A stretch of DNA of 6,293 bases from an uncultured Oscillospiraceae bacterium. Lineage in GTDB: Bacteria > Bacillota_A > Clostridia > Oscillospirales > Oscillospiraceae. The stretch covers positions 1 through 6,293 of the forward strand of contig CALWWO010000061.1 of NCBI GenBank assembly GCA_944385265.1, written 5' to 3'. Positions 1 through 6,293 of the stretch are shown piece after piece (within the stretch, counting starts at the first letter, position 1; each line of letters begins with the position of its first letter). Below the pieces are notes generated by a model. The model was not told where the DNA came from. It did not search any database and worked only from the letters and a program-made list of their open reading frames with translations. A program made the position numbers and the translations under genes.

Positions 1-3000
1 ATCATAGCCGCAGACAATACAGTCAATGAAAATATAATGCACAAGAGATTCCTGAAAAATAGAGAGATGGCTGCATACAGATCTCTTCTTCAGGAAAAGG
101 TCATAGCTGGCGGCATAGTTTTAAATCGGGCTGTTGATATTCCGGAAAAGCCGGGACGCGTAGAGGCACAGGGCTGGTCATATGTTACGGATAAACCAAA
201 TATGTTTTCGCCTATGTGCTGCCTTCTTTCAAACGGCTCCTACACCGTTATGACTGCTGAAAACGGCATGACAAAGTCAAGCTGGGGCGATGTGGCAGTA
301 ACTACGTTCGAGGCGGATCAGCTCGCTCTTCACAACGGGTTGATCTTTACGCTTGAAACAGACGGCGGCGCGATACCGGTTACTCCAGCGCCGTACTTTG
401 ACAGCTCAGTAGAGTATTCCGCTGAATTTTCCGGAGTTATTGCAAGGATAAACGGCAGAAAGAACGGCGTTGCGGTTTCAATGGAGGTAAGCGTACCGTC
501 TGACGACGCGGGTGAAAAGCGCGTGATAGAGATCTCACGCGTCGGCGGAACTCTGGAAAACGGAAAGCTCAGATGCACGTTCGAGCCGGTGCTTGATAAA
601 ATAAGGGATTTTGATGCGCATCCGTCGTATTCGCGCCTTTCGCTTGAAATGAAGGCTTATGAGAATAAGCTTATAGTGAAGCGCAGAAGCAGGGCGGGCG
701 AGCCGGAAAAATATATGTGCTTTATGTGCTCCCTGCCATCAAGCTTCACCTTTGGCGGAGAGCGTATAGCCGAAAAAACTGCGGCGACAGATAAAATCAT
801 TTACGCGCCGGAACCGCCTATATCGGCTGAGACGCCGGTCTTTATCGGACAAACGAAAATTAAGGTGGAATATGCCATTGCAACAGCGTACTCAGAGAGC
901 GACGCGATAAATGCGGCGGCAAGAATACTTGCAGGCGAGAAAACAAAAATTTCAAATATCGACAGAGCGGCGGCTAAATTAAAGATGAACGATAACGACA
1001 TCGGAAGGGCACTGAAAAAGATAAGCGATATCGTTTTTATAACTGATAAAAGAAAAGCTCTCTCCGATATGATAGAAAAACACTGCGGCGGTCAGCGCGA
1101 GCTGTGGCGCTTCGGTATTTCAGGCGATCTGCCGGTAGTGACGGCTTATGCCGCCGGAGAGGACGATCTGCAAAAGGCAAAAGCGCTCGTACGCGAGCAT
1201 ATCTTCCTTCACCGAAACGGTTTAGAGTACGATTTTGTCCTGCTTACAAACGATTCCGGAGATTATCGCGCGCCTGTTAAAAGCTCGATATATGATTATC
1301 TGCGCAATATCGGCTGCGAGCATATGCTGGGGAAAAAGGGTGGAGTTCACATTGCCGATATCTCAGCTGGAGAGACGGCGCGTATAATCGCCATGTCTTC
1401 TGTTTGCGACATTGCGGAAAAAAGCGGCTCTCAGCGGGAAAATGTAATGCTGAAAAGCCGGAAACTACCGCAGTACAACGCAAAATCTTATGTGGATTAC
1501 AGGTTTGATGAAAACGGCAGCTTCGTGTTTGATACAAACGGGACGATCCCCGAATATACTTGGAGTAATATACTGACAAACAGCGAGTACGGGTATATAG
1601 CGTCGGACGCGGGAACAGGTCATATGTGGTATCTGAATTCACGCGAAAACAAAATAAACCGCTGGCTCAACCGCAGCGTTTCCGAGGACAGCACGGAGAA
1701 AATAAAACTCGTTCACAACGGGAGGGAATACTCGGTATTCGCGGCGAGCGACGGTATAAACTGCCGCGTGACGTTCGGATTCGGATTTACAAGCTGGGAA
1801 AAGCAGATAGACGGAGTAAAGCTCAAGACTACGGCGTTTGTTCCGACAGACTCGCCGGTAAGGGTGTTTATTATAGAGTTCGAAGGCGCAGGACTTGAAG
1901 ACAAACTCTCGTATTATACGGAGCTTGTACTTGGAGACAGCGCCGCGAAAGCAGGATATATCGTCACCCGCGCGGAAAACAGTATATTGTCGGCGCAAAA
2001 TCCGGCAAATACGGAGTTTGCCGGAACCGTATTCAAATTATCGTCCTCCACCCCATATGAGAGCTTTACCTGCGACAAGCTGTCATGGAGCGTGGGTATA
2101 ATGGACGGCGCCTTCGGCGGAGGGCTTTTGCCGTGTATCGCCGCAGTTTATCCGGCAGAAGGCAAGCTCGTGCTGGCGGCTGGCTGTGCCTCCGAAGACA
2201 AGCTTAGGGAACTGGCTCGTATAGAGACGGCGGAGGCGGAGCTTTTCAAAACTACGGCTTACTGGGCGGAGATCGTGGGCAAAGTCAAAATCAAAACTCC
2301 GGATACGGCGCTCAATAACTATATAAACGGATGGGCGCTTTATCAGACCATAGCATGCCGTATGCTGGCGAGAGCCTCCGTATACCAGTGCGGCGGAGCG
2401 TACGGATTCCGAGACCAGCTTCAGGACGCGTGTTCACTCTCCGATGTTCTTCCCGAGATAACAAAGCGGCAGATACTCACCGCCGCAGCTCATCAGTTTG
2501 AGGAAGGCGACGTACAGCACTGGTGGCACAAGTCAGAGGATGGACAGAAAACGGATAAGGGAGTCCGCACACGCTGTACAGACGATCTTTTATGGCTTGT
2601 ATACGCTGCTTGCGAATATACGGACCGAACTGGAGATTACGGTATATGCGATATGTCTGTGCCGTATATATCGTCTCCGCCGCTTGCCGCCGAAGAGAAG
2701 GAGAGATACGAGCACCCGTTGGAAAGCCGTATCGAGGAGAGCGTTTTTGAGCACTGCGTAAAGGCGGCGGATCTGGTGCTTCGCCGCGGAGTCGGCGAGC
2801 ATGGTCTGTGCTATATCGGCACAGGCGACTGGAACGACGGCATGAATATGGTGGGCTCAGACGGACGCGGCGAGAGCGTGTGGCTCACGTGGTTTACAGT
2901 GTGCGTTTTAAATATGTTTGCAGCGCTGTGCAGGAAAACCGGACGTGAGAGCAAGGCGGATTTTTATGAAGAAAACGCCAATCATCTGTTTAAGGCGGCT

Positions 3001-3702
3001 GAAAAAGCGTGGGACGGCAAATGGTACCGCCGCGGATATTATGACAACGGCAGCGTACTTGGCGGAAAAGAGAGCGGCGAATGCAAAATAGATTCAATAG
3101 CGCAGAGCTTTTCTGTTTTTGCCGGCGCCGATAAAAAGAAACGCGCAACGGCGCTCGTCTCCGCGTTTGAGCTGCTTTTCGACAGAAATCACGGGATAGT
3201 AAAACTGTTTACGCCGCCGTTTGACAGCGGACCTGACACGCCGGGATATATCAAGGGTTACTGCCCGGGATACCGCGAAAACGGCGGGCAGTACACCCAC
3301 GCCGCGATATGGCTTGCGATAGCGATGCTTGAAAACGGAGAGCTTGAAAAGGGCTGGGAGATATTCAACGCGCTTTTACCGCAAAATCACGATATGGCAG
3401 AATATAGAAAAGAGCCGTTTGTAATAGCAGCTGACGTGTATTCAAATCCGCAGGATGCCGGAATGGGCGGCTGGACTTGGTATACAGGTTCGGCAGGCTG
3501 GTATTTCAGGGGAATAGTGGAAAATCTTCTCGGTATCAGAGCAAAAAACGGTGTCCTTTTCGTAAATCCCAAATTACCGGCGGACTGGGACGGATACGAA
3601 GCCGAAATAGAAATAGGCGGCAGGCAATATGATATCAGCGCGAGAAAAGGTAAAAACAGAGATTACAAGGTTGAAATAAACGATAAGACGGCGGGAAATT
3701 AA
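1..3702 (+). CDS. GH94 glycoside phosphorylase-type protein, C-terminal part of a cyclic beta-1,2-glucan synthase-like protein (5' end outside window)
   Basis: Residues are numbered from the Met codon at 37. The frame has no stop back to position 1, and this ATG has no ribosome binding site. The first ~35 residues (xNENIMHKRF...LLQEKV) match the helix that precedes the GH94 half in NdvB/Cgs proteins, so the true start lies upstream. Domains seen: first beta-sandwich (~50-240, LLSNGSYTVM at 63-72, SSWGD at 81-85); connecting segment (~275-450, LWRFGISGDLPVV at 356-368); second sandwich (~490-740, NSREN at 534-538); (alpha/alpha)6 barrel (~755-1160). Barrel motifs are YGFRDQLQD (789-797), GDVQHWWH (824-831), GTGDWNDGMN (928-937), RENGGQYTHA (1080-1089) and GGWTWYTGSAGW (1144-1155). 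By family precedent D934 of WND is the general acid, and the QYTH and YTGS loops contribute to the phosphate site. An intact GH94 domain phosphorolyses or trims beta-linked glucans, and in Cgs it controls chain length. The substrate (beta-1,2-glucan or other) is inferred. Three consecutive TAA codons end the frame. A stand-alone 1,2-beta-oligoglucan phosphorylase is the alternative. Confidence 0.88.
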   Translation: MIAADNTVNENIMHKRFLKNREMAAYRSLLQEKVIAGGIVLNRAVDIPEKPGRVEAQGWSYVTDKPNMFSPMCCLLSNGSYTVMTAENGMTKSSWGDVAVTTFEADQLALHNGLIFTLETDGGAIPVTPAPYFDSSVEYSAEFSGVIARINGRKNGVAVSMEVSVPSDDAGEKRVIEISRVGGTLENGKLRCTFEPVLDKIRDFDAHPSYSRLSLEMKAYENKLIVKRRSRAGEPEKYMCFMCSLPSSFTFGGERIAEKTAATDKIIYAPEPPISAETPVFIGQTKIKVEYAIATAYSESDAINAAARILAGEKTKISNIDRAAAKLKMNDNDIGRALKKISDIVFITDKRKALSDMIEKHCGGQRELWRFGISGDLPVVTAYAAGEDDLQKAKALVREHIFLHRNGLEYDFVLLTNDSGDYRAPVKSSIYDYLRNIGCEHMLGKKGGVHIADISAGETARIIAMSSVCDIAEKSGSQRENVMLKSRKLPQYNAKSYVDYRFDENGSFVFDTNGTIPEYTWSNILTNSEYGYIASDAGTGHMWYLNSRENKINRWLNRSVSEDSTEKIKLVHNGREYSVFAASDGINCRVTFGFGFTSWEKQIDGVKLKTTAFVPTDSPVRVFIIEFEGAGLEDKLSYYTELVLGDSAAKAGYIVTRAENSILSAQNPANTEFAGTVFKLSSSTPYESFTCDKLSWSVGIMDGAFGGGLLPCIAAVYPAEGKLVLAAGCASEDKLRELARIETAEAELFKTTAYWAEIVGKVKIKTPDTALNNYINGWALYQTIACRMLARASVYQCGGAYGFRDQLQDACSLSDVLPEITKRQILTAAAHQFEEGDVQHWWHKSEDGQKTDKGVRTRCTDDLLWLVYAACEYTDRTGDYGICDMSVPYISSPPLAAEEKERYEHPLESRIEESVFEHCVKAADLVLRRGVGEHGLCYIGTGDWNDGMNMVGSDGRGESVWLTWFTVCVLNMFAALCRKTGRESKADFYEENANHLFKAAEKAWDGKWYRRGYYDNGSVLGGKESGECKIDSIAQSFSVFAGADKKKRATALVSAFELLFDRNHGIVKLFTPPFDSGPDTPGYIKGYCPGYRENGGQYTHAAIWLAIAMLENGELEKGWEIFNALLPQNHDMAEYRKEPFVIAADVYSNPQDAGMGGWTWYTGSAGWYFRGIVENLLGIRAKNGVLFVNPKLPADWDGYEAEIEIGGRQYDISARKGKNRDYKVEINDKTAGN

Positions 3703-3713
3703 TAATAATTTTA

Positions 3714-3742
3714 TTTTTTAAACAGCTAATGTGTTGTATAAT
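3714..3742 (+). promoter_or_regulatory. Putative sigma-A type promoter for the M16 peptidase pair
   Basis: A perfect TATAAT lies at 3737-3742 in the gap between the GH94 gene and the peptidase pair. The hexamer 17 bases upstream (3714-3719) is a T run that matches TTGACA only in its first two bases. The -35 is therefore weak, although the region just upstream is strongly A/T-rich. Transcription would start near 3749 and leave a leader of about 95 nt before the TTG start codon. The box alone could arise by chance in an A/T-rich gap; its position between differently directed functions supports it. Confidence 0.45.
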
Positions 3743-3757
3743 ATTGGCAGAAGAACT

Positions 3758-3785
3758 GCGGCGGAGCGGGATACCGGTCCGCCGC
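3758..3785 (+). other. GC-rich stem-loop in the leader of the M16 pair
   Basis: GCGGCGGA (3758-3765) is perfectly complementary to TCCGCCGC (3778-3785). Inside, a G.G mismatch is followed by three more pairs (CGG 3767-3769 with CCG 3774-3776) around a GATA tetraloop. No T run follows on the + strand (the next bases are AAAAG), and no T run follows it on the - strand either. It therefore does not look like an intrinsic terminator. It would be a stable 5' leader structure if transcription starts at the -10 box just upstream. Function unknown. Confidence 0.5.
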
Positions 3786-3808
3786 AAAAGCAGGCGAATG
3801 CTTTGCGG
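3782..3808 (+). other. Second leader stem-loop, mutually exclusive with the first
   Basis: CCGCAAA-A-GCA (3782-3792) pairs with TGCTTTGCGG (3799-3808) over ten base pairs, with A3789 bulged and a six-base loop GGCGAA. Its left arm uses 3782-3785, which are also the closing bases of the GC-rich stem-loop upstream, so both cannot form fully at once. A third pairing, CGAATGCT (3795-3802) with AGCATTTG (3816-3823), would compete in turn with this one. The ribosome binding site at 3831-3837 is outside all three pairings. Confidence 0.4.
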
Positions 3809-3830
3809 TAAAAATAGCATTTGTATCTCG

Positions 3831-3837
3831 GGAGGTG
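3831..3837 (+). promoter_or_regulatory. Ribosome binding site that fixes a TTG start
   Basis: GGAGGTG is a near-perfect Shine-Dalgarno sequence seven bases before the in-frame TTG at 3845. The frame is open further upstream, to another TTG at 3821, but that codon precedes this site and has no such sequence before it. The GTG triplets at 3835 and 3840 are out of frame. This selects TTG 3845 as the start. Confidence 0.85.
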
Positions 3838-3844
3838 CTGTGAA

Positions 3845-5134
3845 TTGAAGGAAATTTTGCAAAAACCGATAATGCAGAACGTAAGGTTGACGTGCCTTCA
3901 AACGGACAAATTCAAAACGGGCGTGTTTTCAGCCACGCTGCTTACCGAGCTTGACAGAGAAAACGTCTCCAAAAACGCGTTGATACCATATGTGCTTCGG
4001 CGCGGTACGGCGAGATATACGGGGCTTGAAAGCATAGCCGCTGCGCTGGATGATATGTACGGTGCGCAGATCGAGCCGGTGGTAAGGAAAAAAGGCGAGG
4101 TGCAGTGCATAGGCTTTTACGCCGATTTTCCCGATGACTATTTTCTCCCGGGTAAAGAAGCCGTGCTTGAGAAAGCGATAGGGCTTACAGGCGAAATGCT
4201 CATAGCTCCGGCGACTAAGAGCGGCATTCTGCTAAATGAATACGTCTCGGGAGAAAAAGAGCGCCTTGCCGACGAGATACGCGCCGCGTCGAATGATAAG
4301 GGGAGGTATGCAAAAAAAAGACTTATCGAGCTTATGTGTTCAAGGGAGCGATACGGGCTCGATAAACTGGGAAAAGAAAATCTTGTCGAAAAGATAACGG
4401 CACAGGCTTTGACAAAGCACTACAGAAAAATTTTGCAGTCAGCCCCGCTGGAGCTGTTTTATTGCGGAAGCGCATCGCCTGACCGGGTGGAAAGAGCGGT
4501 AGAGGAGGCTTTCGCCGGGCTTTCAAGAAGCGGGGATATCGCGTTCCCGGTCACAGATGTAGTTATAGAGCCCATAAAAGCGGAGACGAGACAATTCGAA
4601 GAAGAAATGGATGTGGGGCAAGGAAAGCTCGTTATCGGCTTCAGGATGGGCGAAAATATGCTCGCACCCGATTATCCCGCTATGATGGTTTTCAACGCAC
4701 TGTACGGCGGCGCGCCGACTTCCAAGTTATTTAAAAATGTTAGAGAGCGACTGTCTCTCTGCTATTATGCAAGCTCTCAGATAGACAGACATAAGGGTAT
4801 TATGACGGTGTCCTCAGGCATTGAATTTGCTAAATTTGACGCTGCCAGAGATGAAATATTTGCACAGCTCGAGGAGATAAAAAACGGCGATGTAAGCGAA
4901 GAGGAGCTTCAAAGCGCAAAGAAAACTGTGATCAACTCGCTCCGTTCGGCGATGGATCAGCCGGTAGCGCTTGAGGGGATGTATCTCGACAATGTGATCT
5001 CCGATATACAGCTTTCGCCGGAGATCATGGCGGGGCTTGCCGACGATGTTACGAAAGACGATGTTGTAGAGATCGCATCGAAAATAAAAGCCGACAGCGT
5101 GTATTTTCTGACAGGAAAGGGGGACAAAGCATGA
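3845..5134 (+). CDS. ymfF: M16 peptidase-like protein without zinc site, YmfF type
   Basis: A 429-residue protein, close to the length I recall for B. subtilis YmfF. The N-terminus (VRLTCLQTDKFKTG at 13-26) fits the start of that family. It has two M16 lobes, about 15-165 and 180-360. The catalytic HxxEH is absent: aligning on the RRGT at 52-55, the motif falls on ALIPY (45-49), so it cannot bind zinc in the usual way. The second lobe keeps R300 and Y307 in RERLSLCYY, seven residues apart, as in the substrate-binding Arg/Tyr pair of insulin-degrading enzyme. No signal peptide or membrane segment is seen, so it is probably cytoplasmic. Its stop overlaps the next start by four bases (ATGA), implying coupled translation with the zinc-bearing partner. 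Annotation pipelines call this family 'EF-P 5-aminopentanol modification-associated protein YfmF', after the neighbourhood of ymfI in B. subtilis. The role itself is unproven. RiPP-maturing M16 pairs (AlbE/AlbF-like) are an alternative, but no precursor gene is visible. Confidence 0.88.
   Translation: MKEILQKPIMQNVRLTCLQTDKFKTGVFSATLLTELDRENVSKNALIPYVLRRGTARYTGLESIAAALDDMYGAQIEPVVRKKGEVQCIGFYADFPDDYFLPGKEAVLEKAIGLTGEMLIAPATKSGILLNEYVSGEKERLADEIRAASNDKGRYAKKRLIELMCSRERYGLDKLGKENLVEKITAQALTKHYRKILQSAPLELFYCGSASPDRVERAVEEAFAGLSRSGDIAFPVTDVVIEPIKAETRQFEEEMDVGQGKLVIGFRMGENMLAPDYPAMMVFNALYGGAPTSKLFKNVRERLSLCYYASSQIDRHKGIMTVSSGIEFAKFDAARDEIFAQLEEIKNGDVSEEELQSAKKTVINSLRSAMDQPVALEGMYLDNVISDIQLSPEIMAGLADDVTKDDVVEIASKIKADSVYFLTGKGDKA
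5113..5124 (+). promoter_or_regulatory. Ribosome binding site inside the 3' end of the upstream gene
   Basis: The purine run AGGAAAGGGGGA ends six bases before the ATG at 5131. It lies within the last codons of the zinc-less M16 gene. Together with the ATGA overlap it supports ATG 5131 as the start and translation of both subunits from one transcript. Confidence 0.75.
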
Positions 5135-6293
5135 AAACCGCGGATTATCCCAATATAGGAGAACGTGTACTGCATGAGCGGCTGTCAAATGGGCTTCATG
5201 TTTACGTTGTGCCGAAGGCGGGCTACTTTAAAACCAGGGCGTTTTTCGCCGTAAATTACGGCGGAGCTGACCGGAAATTTAAAATCGACGGCGACTGGAT
5301 CCAAACGCCGGCAGGCGTCGCCCATTTTTTAGAGCATAAAATGTTCGATACGGAAAACGGTAACGCGCTCAACATGTTTTTTGCAAACGGCGCGTCGGCG
5401 AACGCATTTACATCCTCCGATATGACCGCGTACTATTTCGAGTGTACCGATGATTTTTATAAGAATTTTGAACTTCTTTTAAGCTTTGTATCCACTCCAT
5501 ATTTTACTGAGGAAAGCGTAAACAAGGAGCAGGGAATAATAGGGCAGGAAATACGGATGACAGAGGACAATCCCCAAACCGTCGTATACTATAATCTTTT
5601 AAAGCTGCTGTACAAAGAGCATCCGATGAGAGAATCGATTGTCGGGACCGTTGAAGAAATAGCAAAGATAACGCCTAAACTGCTCTACGATTGTCATAAG
5701 ACGTTTTATAACTGCGCAAATATGGCGCTTTGCGTAGCCGGAGACGTCGACCCGGATGCAGTTGTTAAAGCGGCAGAGAGGCTCTTGCCGCGCGTAAGAG
5801 GCGAGCTGCCGCAAAGAGACTATGGAAATGACAAAGGCGAATACCCGAACGGACATAAGGGGGCGGCGGAGATGGATATCGGTATACCGATATTTTTAGC
5901 CGGAGCAAAAGTAAAAGGCGGCGCTACGGGCAAGGATCCGCTTCGGCAGGAGCTGACGGCGAATCTCGCAAATAGGCTTTTAATGGGAGGCTCTTCACCC
6001 TTGTATTCGGAGCTGTATTCAAAAGGGCTTATAAATCAGAGCTTTACAGCAGAATATGAGCGCATCACAGGCCGCGCAATGGTGCTCTTCGGCGGAGAGA
6101 GCCGCGATCCGGAGGCTGTCGTTTCGGCGATTACAGCCAGAGCGCGGGAAATTGCCGGCATTGAAAACAGCGGCTTGTTTGAGCGGCAGAAGAGATCGCT
6201 CATCGGAAAAAAATTAAAGGAATTGAATTCGTTCTATGATATATGCTATAATACGGCAAAGGGGTGCTTTGAGGGGTTTGACCCGTTTGAAGC
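5131..6293 (+). CDS. ymfH: M16 family zinc metallopeptidase, YmfH type (3' end outside window)
   Basis: The frame is open from ATG 5131 to the right edge, giving 387 complete codons. If it matches the ~430 residues usual for YmfH, roughly 40 residues are missing. The inverted zinc motif HFLEH is at 65-69: H65 and H69 are ligands and E68 is the catalytic base. The third ligand is E140 in NKEQGIIGQEIRM (131-143), with the family's second glutamate E133 seven residues earlier. ANAFTSSDMTAYYFE (90-104) is the usual N-lobe strand motif, and YNCANMALCVAGDVD (193-207) opens the second lobe. At the place of the Arg/Tyr pair, SPLYSELYSKGLINQSF carries Y296 and Q303 instead, so this partner has the metal site but not that substrate-binding pair. 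No signal peptide or membrane segment is seen. It should cleave peptides in the cytoplasm as a heterodimer with the preceding protein. Pipelines link the family to EF-P 5-aminopentanol modification by gene neighbourhood; the substrate is unknown. Confidence 0.88.
   Translation, partial: MKTADYPNIGERVLHERLSNGLHVYVVPKAGYFKTRAFFAVNYGGADRKFKIDGDWIQTPAGVAHFLEHKMFDTENGNALNMFFANGASANAFTSSDMTAYYFECTDDFYKNFELLLSFVSTPYFTEESVNKEQGIIGQEIRMTEDNPQTVVYYNLLKLLYKEHPMRESIVGTVEEIAKITPKLLYDCHKTFYNCANMALCVAGDVDPDAVVKAAERLLPRVRGELPQRDYGNDKGEYPNGHKGAAEMDIGIPIFLAGAKVKGGATGKDPLRQELTANLANRLLMGGSSPLYSELYSKGLINQSFTAEYERITGRAMVLFGGESRDPEAVVSAITARAREIAGIENSGLFERQKRSLIGKKLKELNSFYDICYNTAKGCFEGFDPFE

Noticed and set aside
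1277..1998. Overlapping - strand open frames of about 120 codons each inside the GH94 gene (1277-1642 and 1639-1998).
   Set aside because: Both are antisense to conserved GH94 sandwich sequence, lack ribosome binding sites and recognisable motifs, and are expected by-products of the codon bias of the real gene.
3696..3711. A/T-only inverted repeat AAATTA...TAATTT at the end of the GH94 gene, followed by TATTTTTT, as a possible terminator.
   Set aside because: The stem is six A/T pairs with no G/C, includes the stop codon, and would be too weak for a convincing intrinsic terminator.
3758..3785. GC-rich hairpin as a rho-independent terminator for the GH94 gene.
   Set aside because: No T run follows on either strand, and it lies downstream of a good -10 box, so it is better seen as part of the next transcript's leader.
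3821..3844. Upstream TTG at 3821 as the start of the zinc-less M16 gene.
   Set aside because: The added residues would encode the ribosome binding site itself (LGRCCE), there is no Shine-Dalgarno before 3821, and the family N-terminus fits a start at 3845.
3635..3901. 88-codon open frame on the - strand spanning the intergenic gap.
   Set aside because: It overlaps the ends of two well-supported genes, has no recognisable product, and covers the promoter and leader of the M16 pair.

Overview
The window carries three genes, all on the + strand, with no RNA gene, mobile element, CRISPR array or long repeat. The genome is most likely a Bacillota member, probably of class Clostridia. Base composition is intermediate, isoleucine ATA and arginine AGA/CGC are both common, the ribosome binding sites are strong GGAGG-type sites, and a ymfF-ymfH-type pair of M16 peptidase genes is typical of that phylum. 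The exact lineage cannot be read from this stretch.

Positions 1-3702 hold the C-terminal part of a very large GH94 (GH36-type fold) protein. The reading frame is open to the left edge. The 12 codons before the first ATG already look like the linker helix that joins the middle domain to the GH94 half in cyclic beta-1,2-glucan synthase (NdvB/Cgs)-like proteins. What is visible is two beta-sandwich segments, a connecting segment, and a complete (alpha/alpha)6 catalytic barrel with its general acid in place. The missing upstream part probably holds a glucan-processing domain and perhaps a membrane glycosyltransferase.

Positions 3703-3844 are intergenic. They hold a good -10 box and a predicted leader of about 95 nt containing a chain of three mutually exclusive hairpins, then a strong ribosome binding site.

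Positions 3845-6293 hold a translationally coupled pair of M16 (pitrilysin/insulinase-like) proteins. The first is complete, starts at TTG and lacks the zinc site (YmfF type). The second overlaps it by four bases (ATGA), keeps the full HxxEH...E zinc site and runs off the right edge (YmfH type). Each protein keeps the motif the other has lost, which suggests an obligate heterodimeric peptidase. I see no functional link between the glycan gene and the peptidase pair; the promoter between them suggests separate units. Most of the window reads as ordinary chromosomal content, and I found no convincing evidence of a wholly new system.
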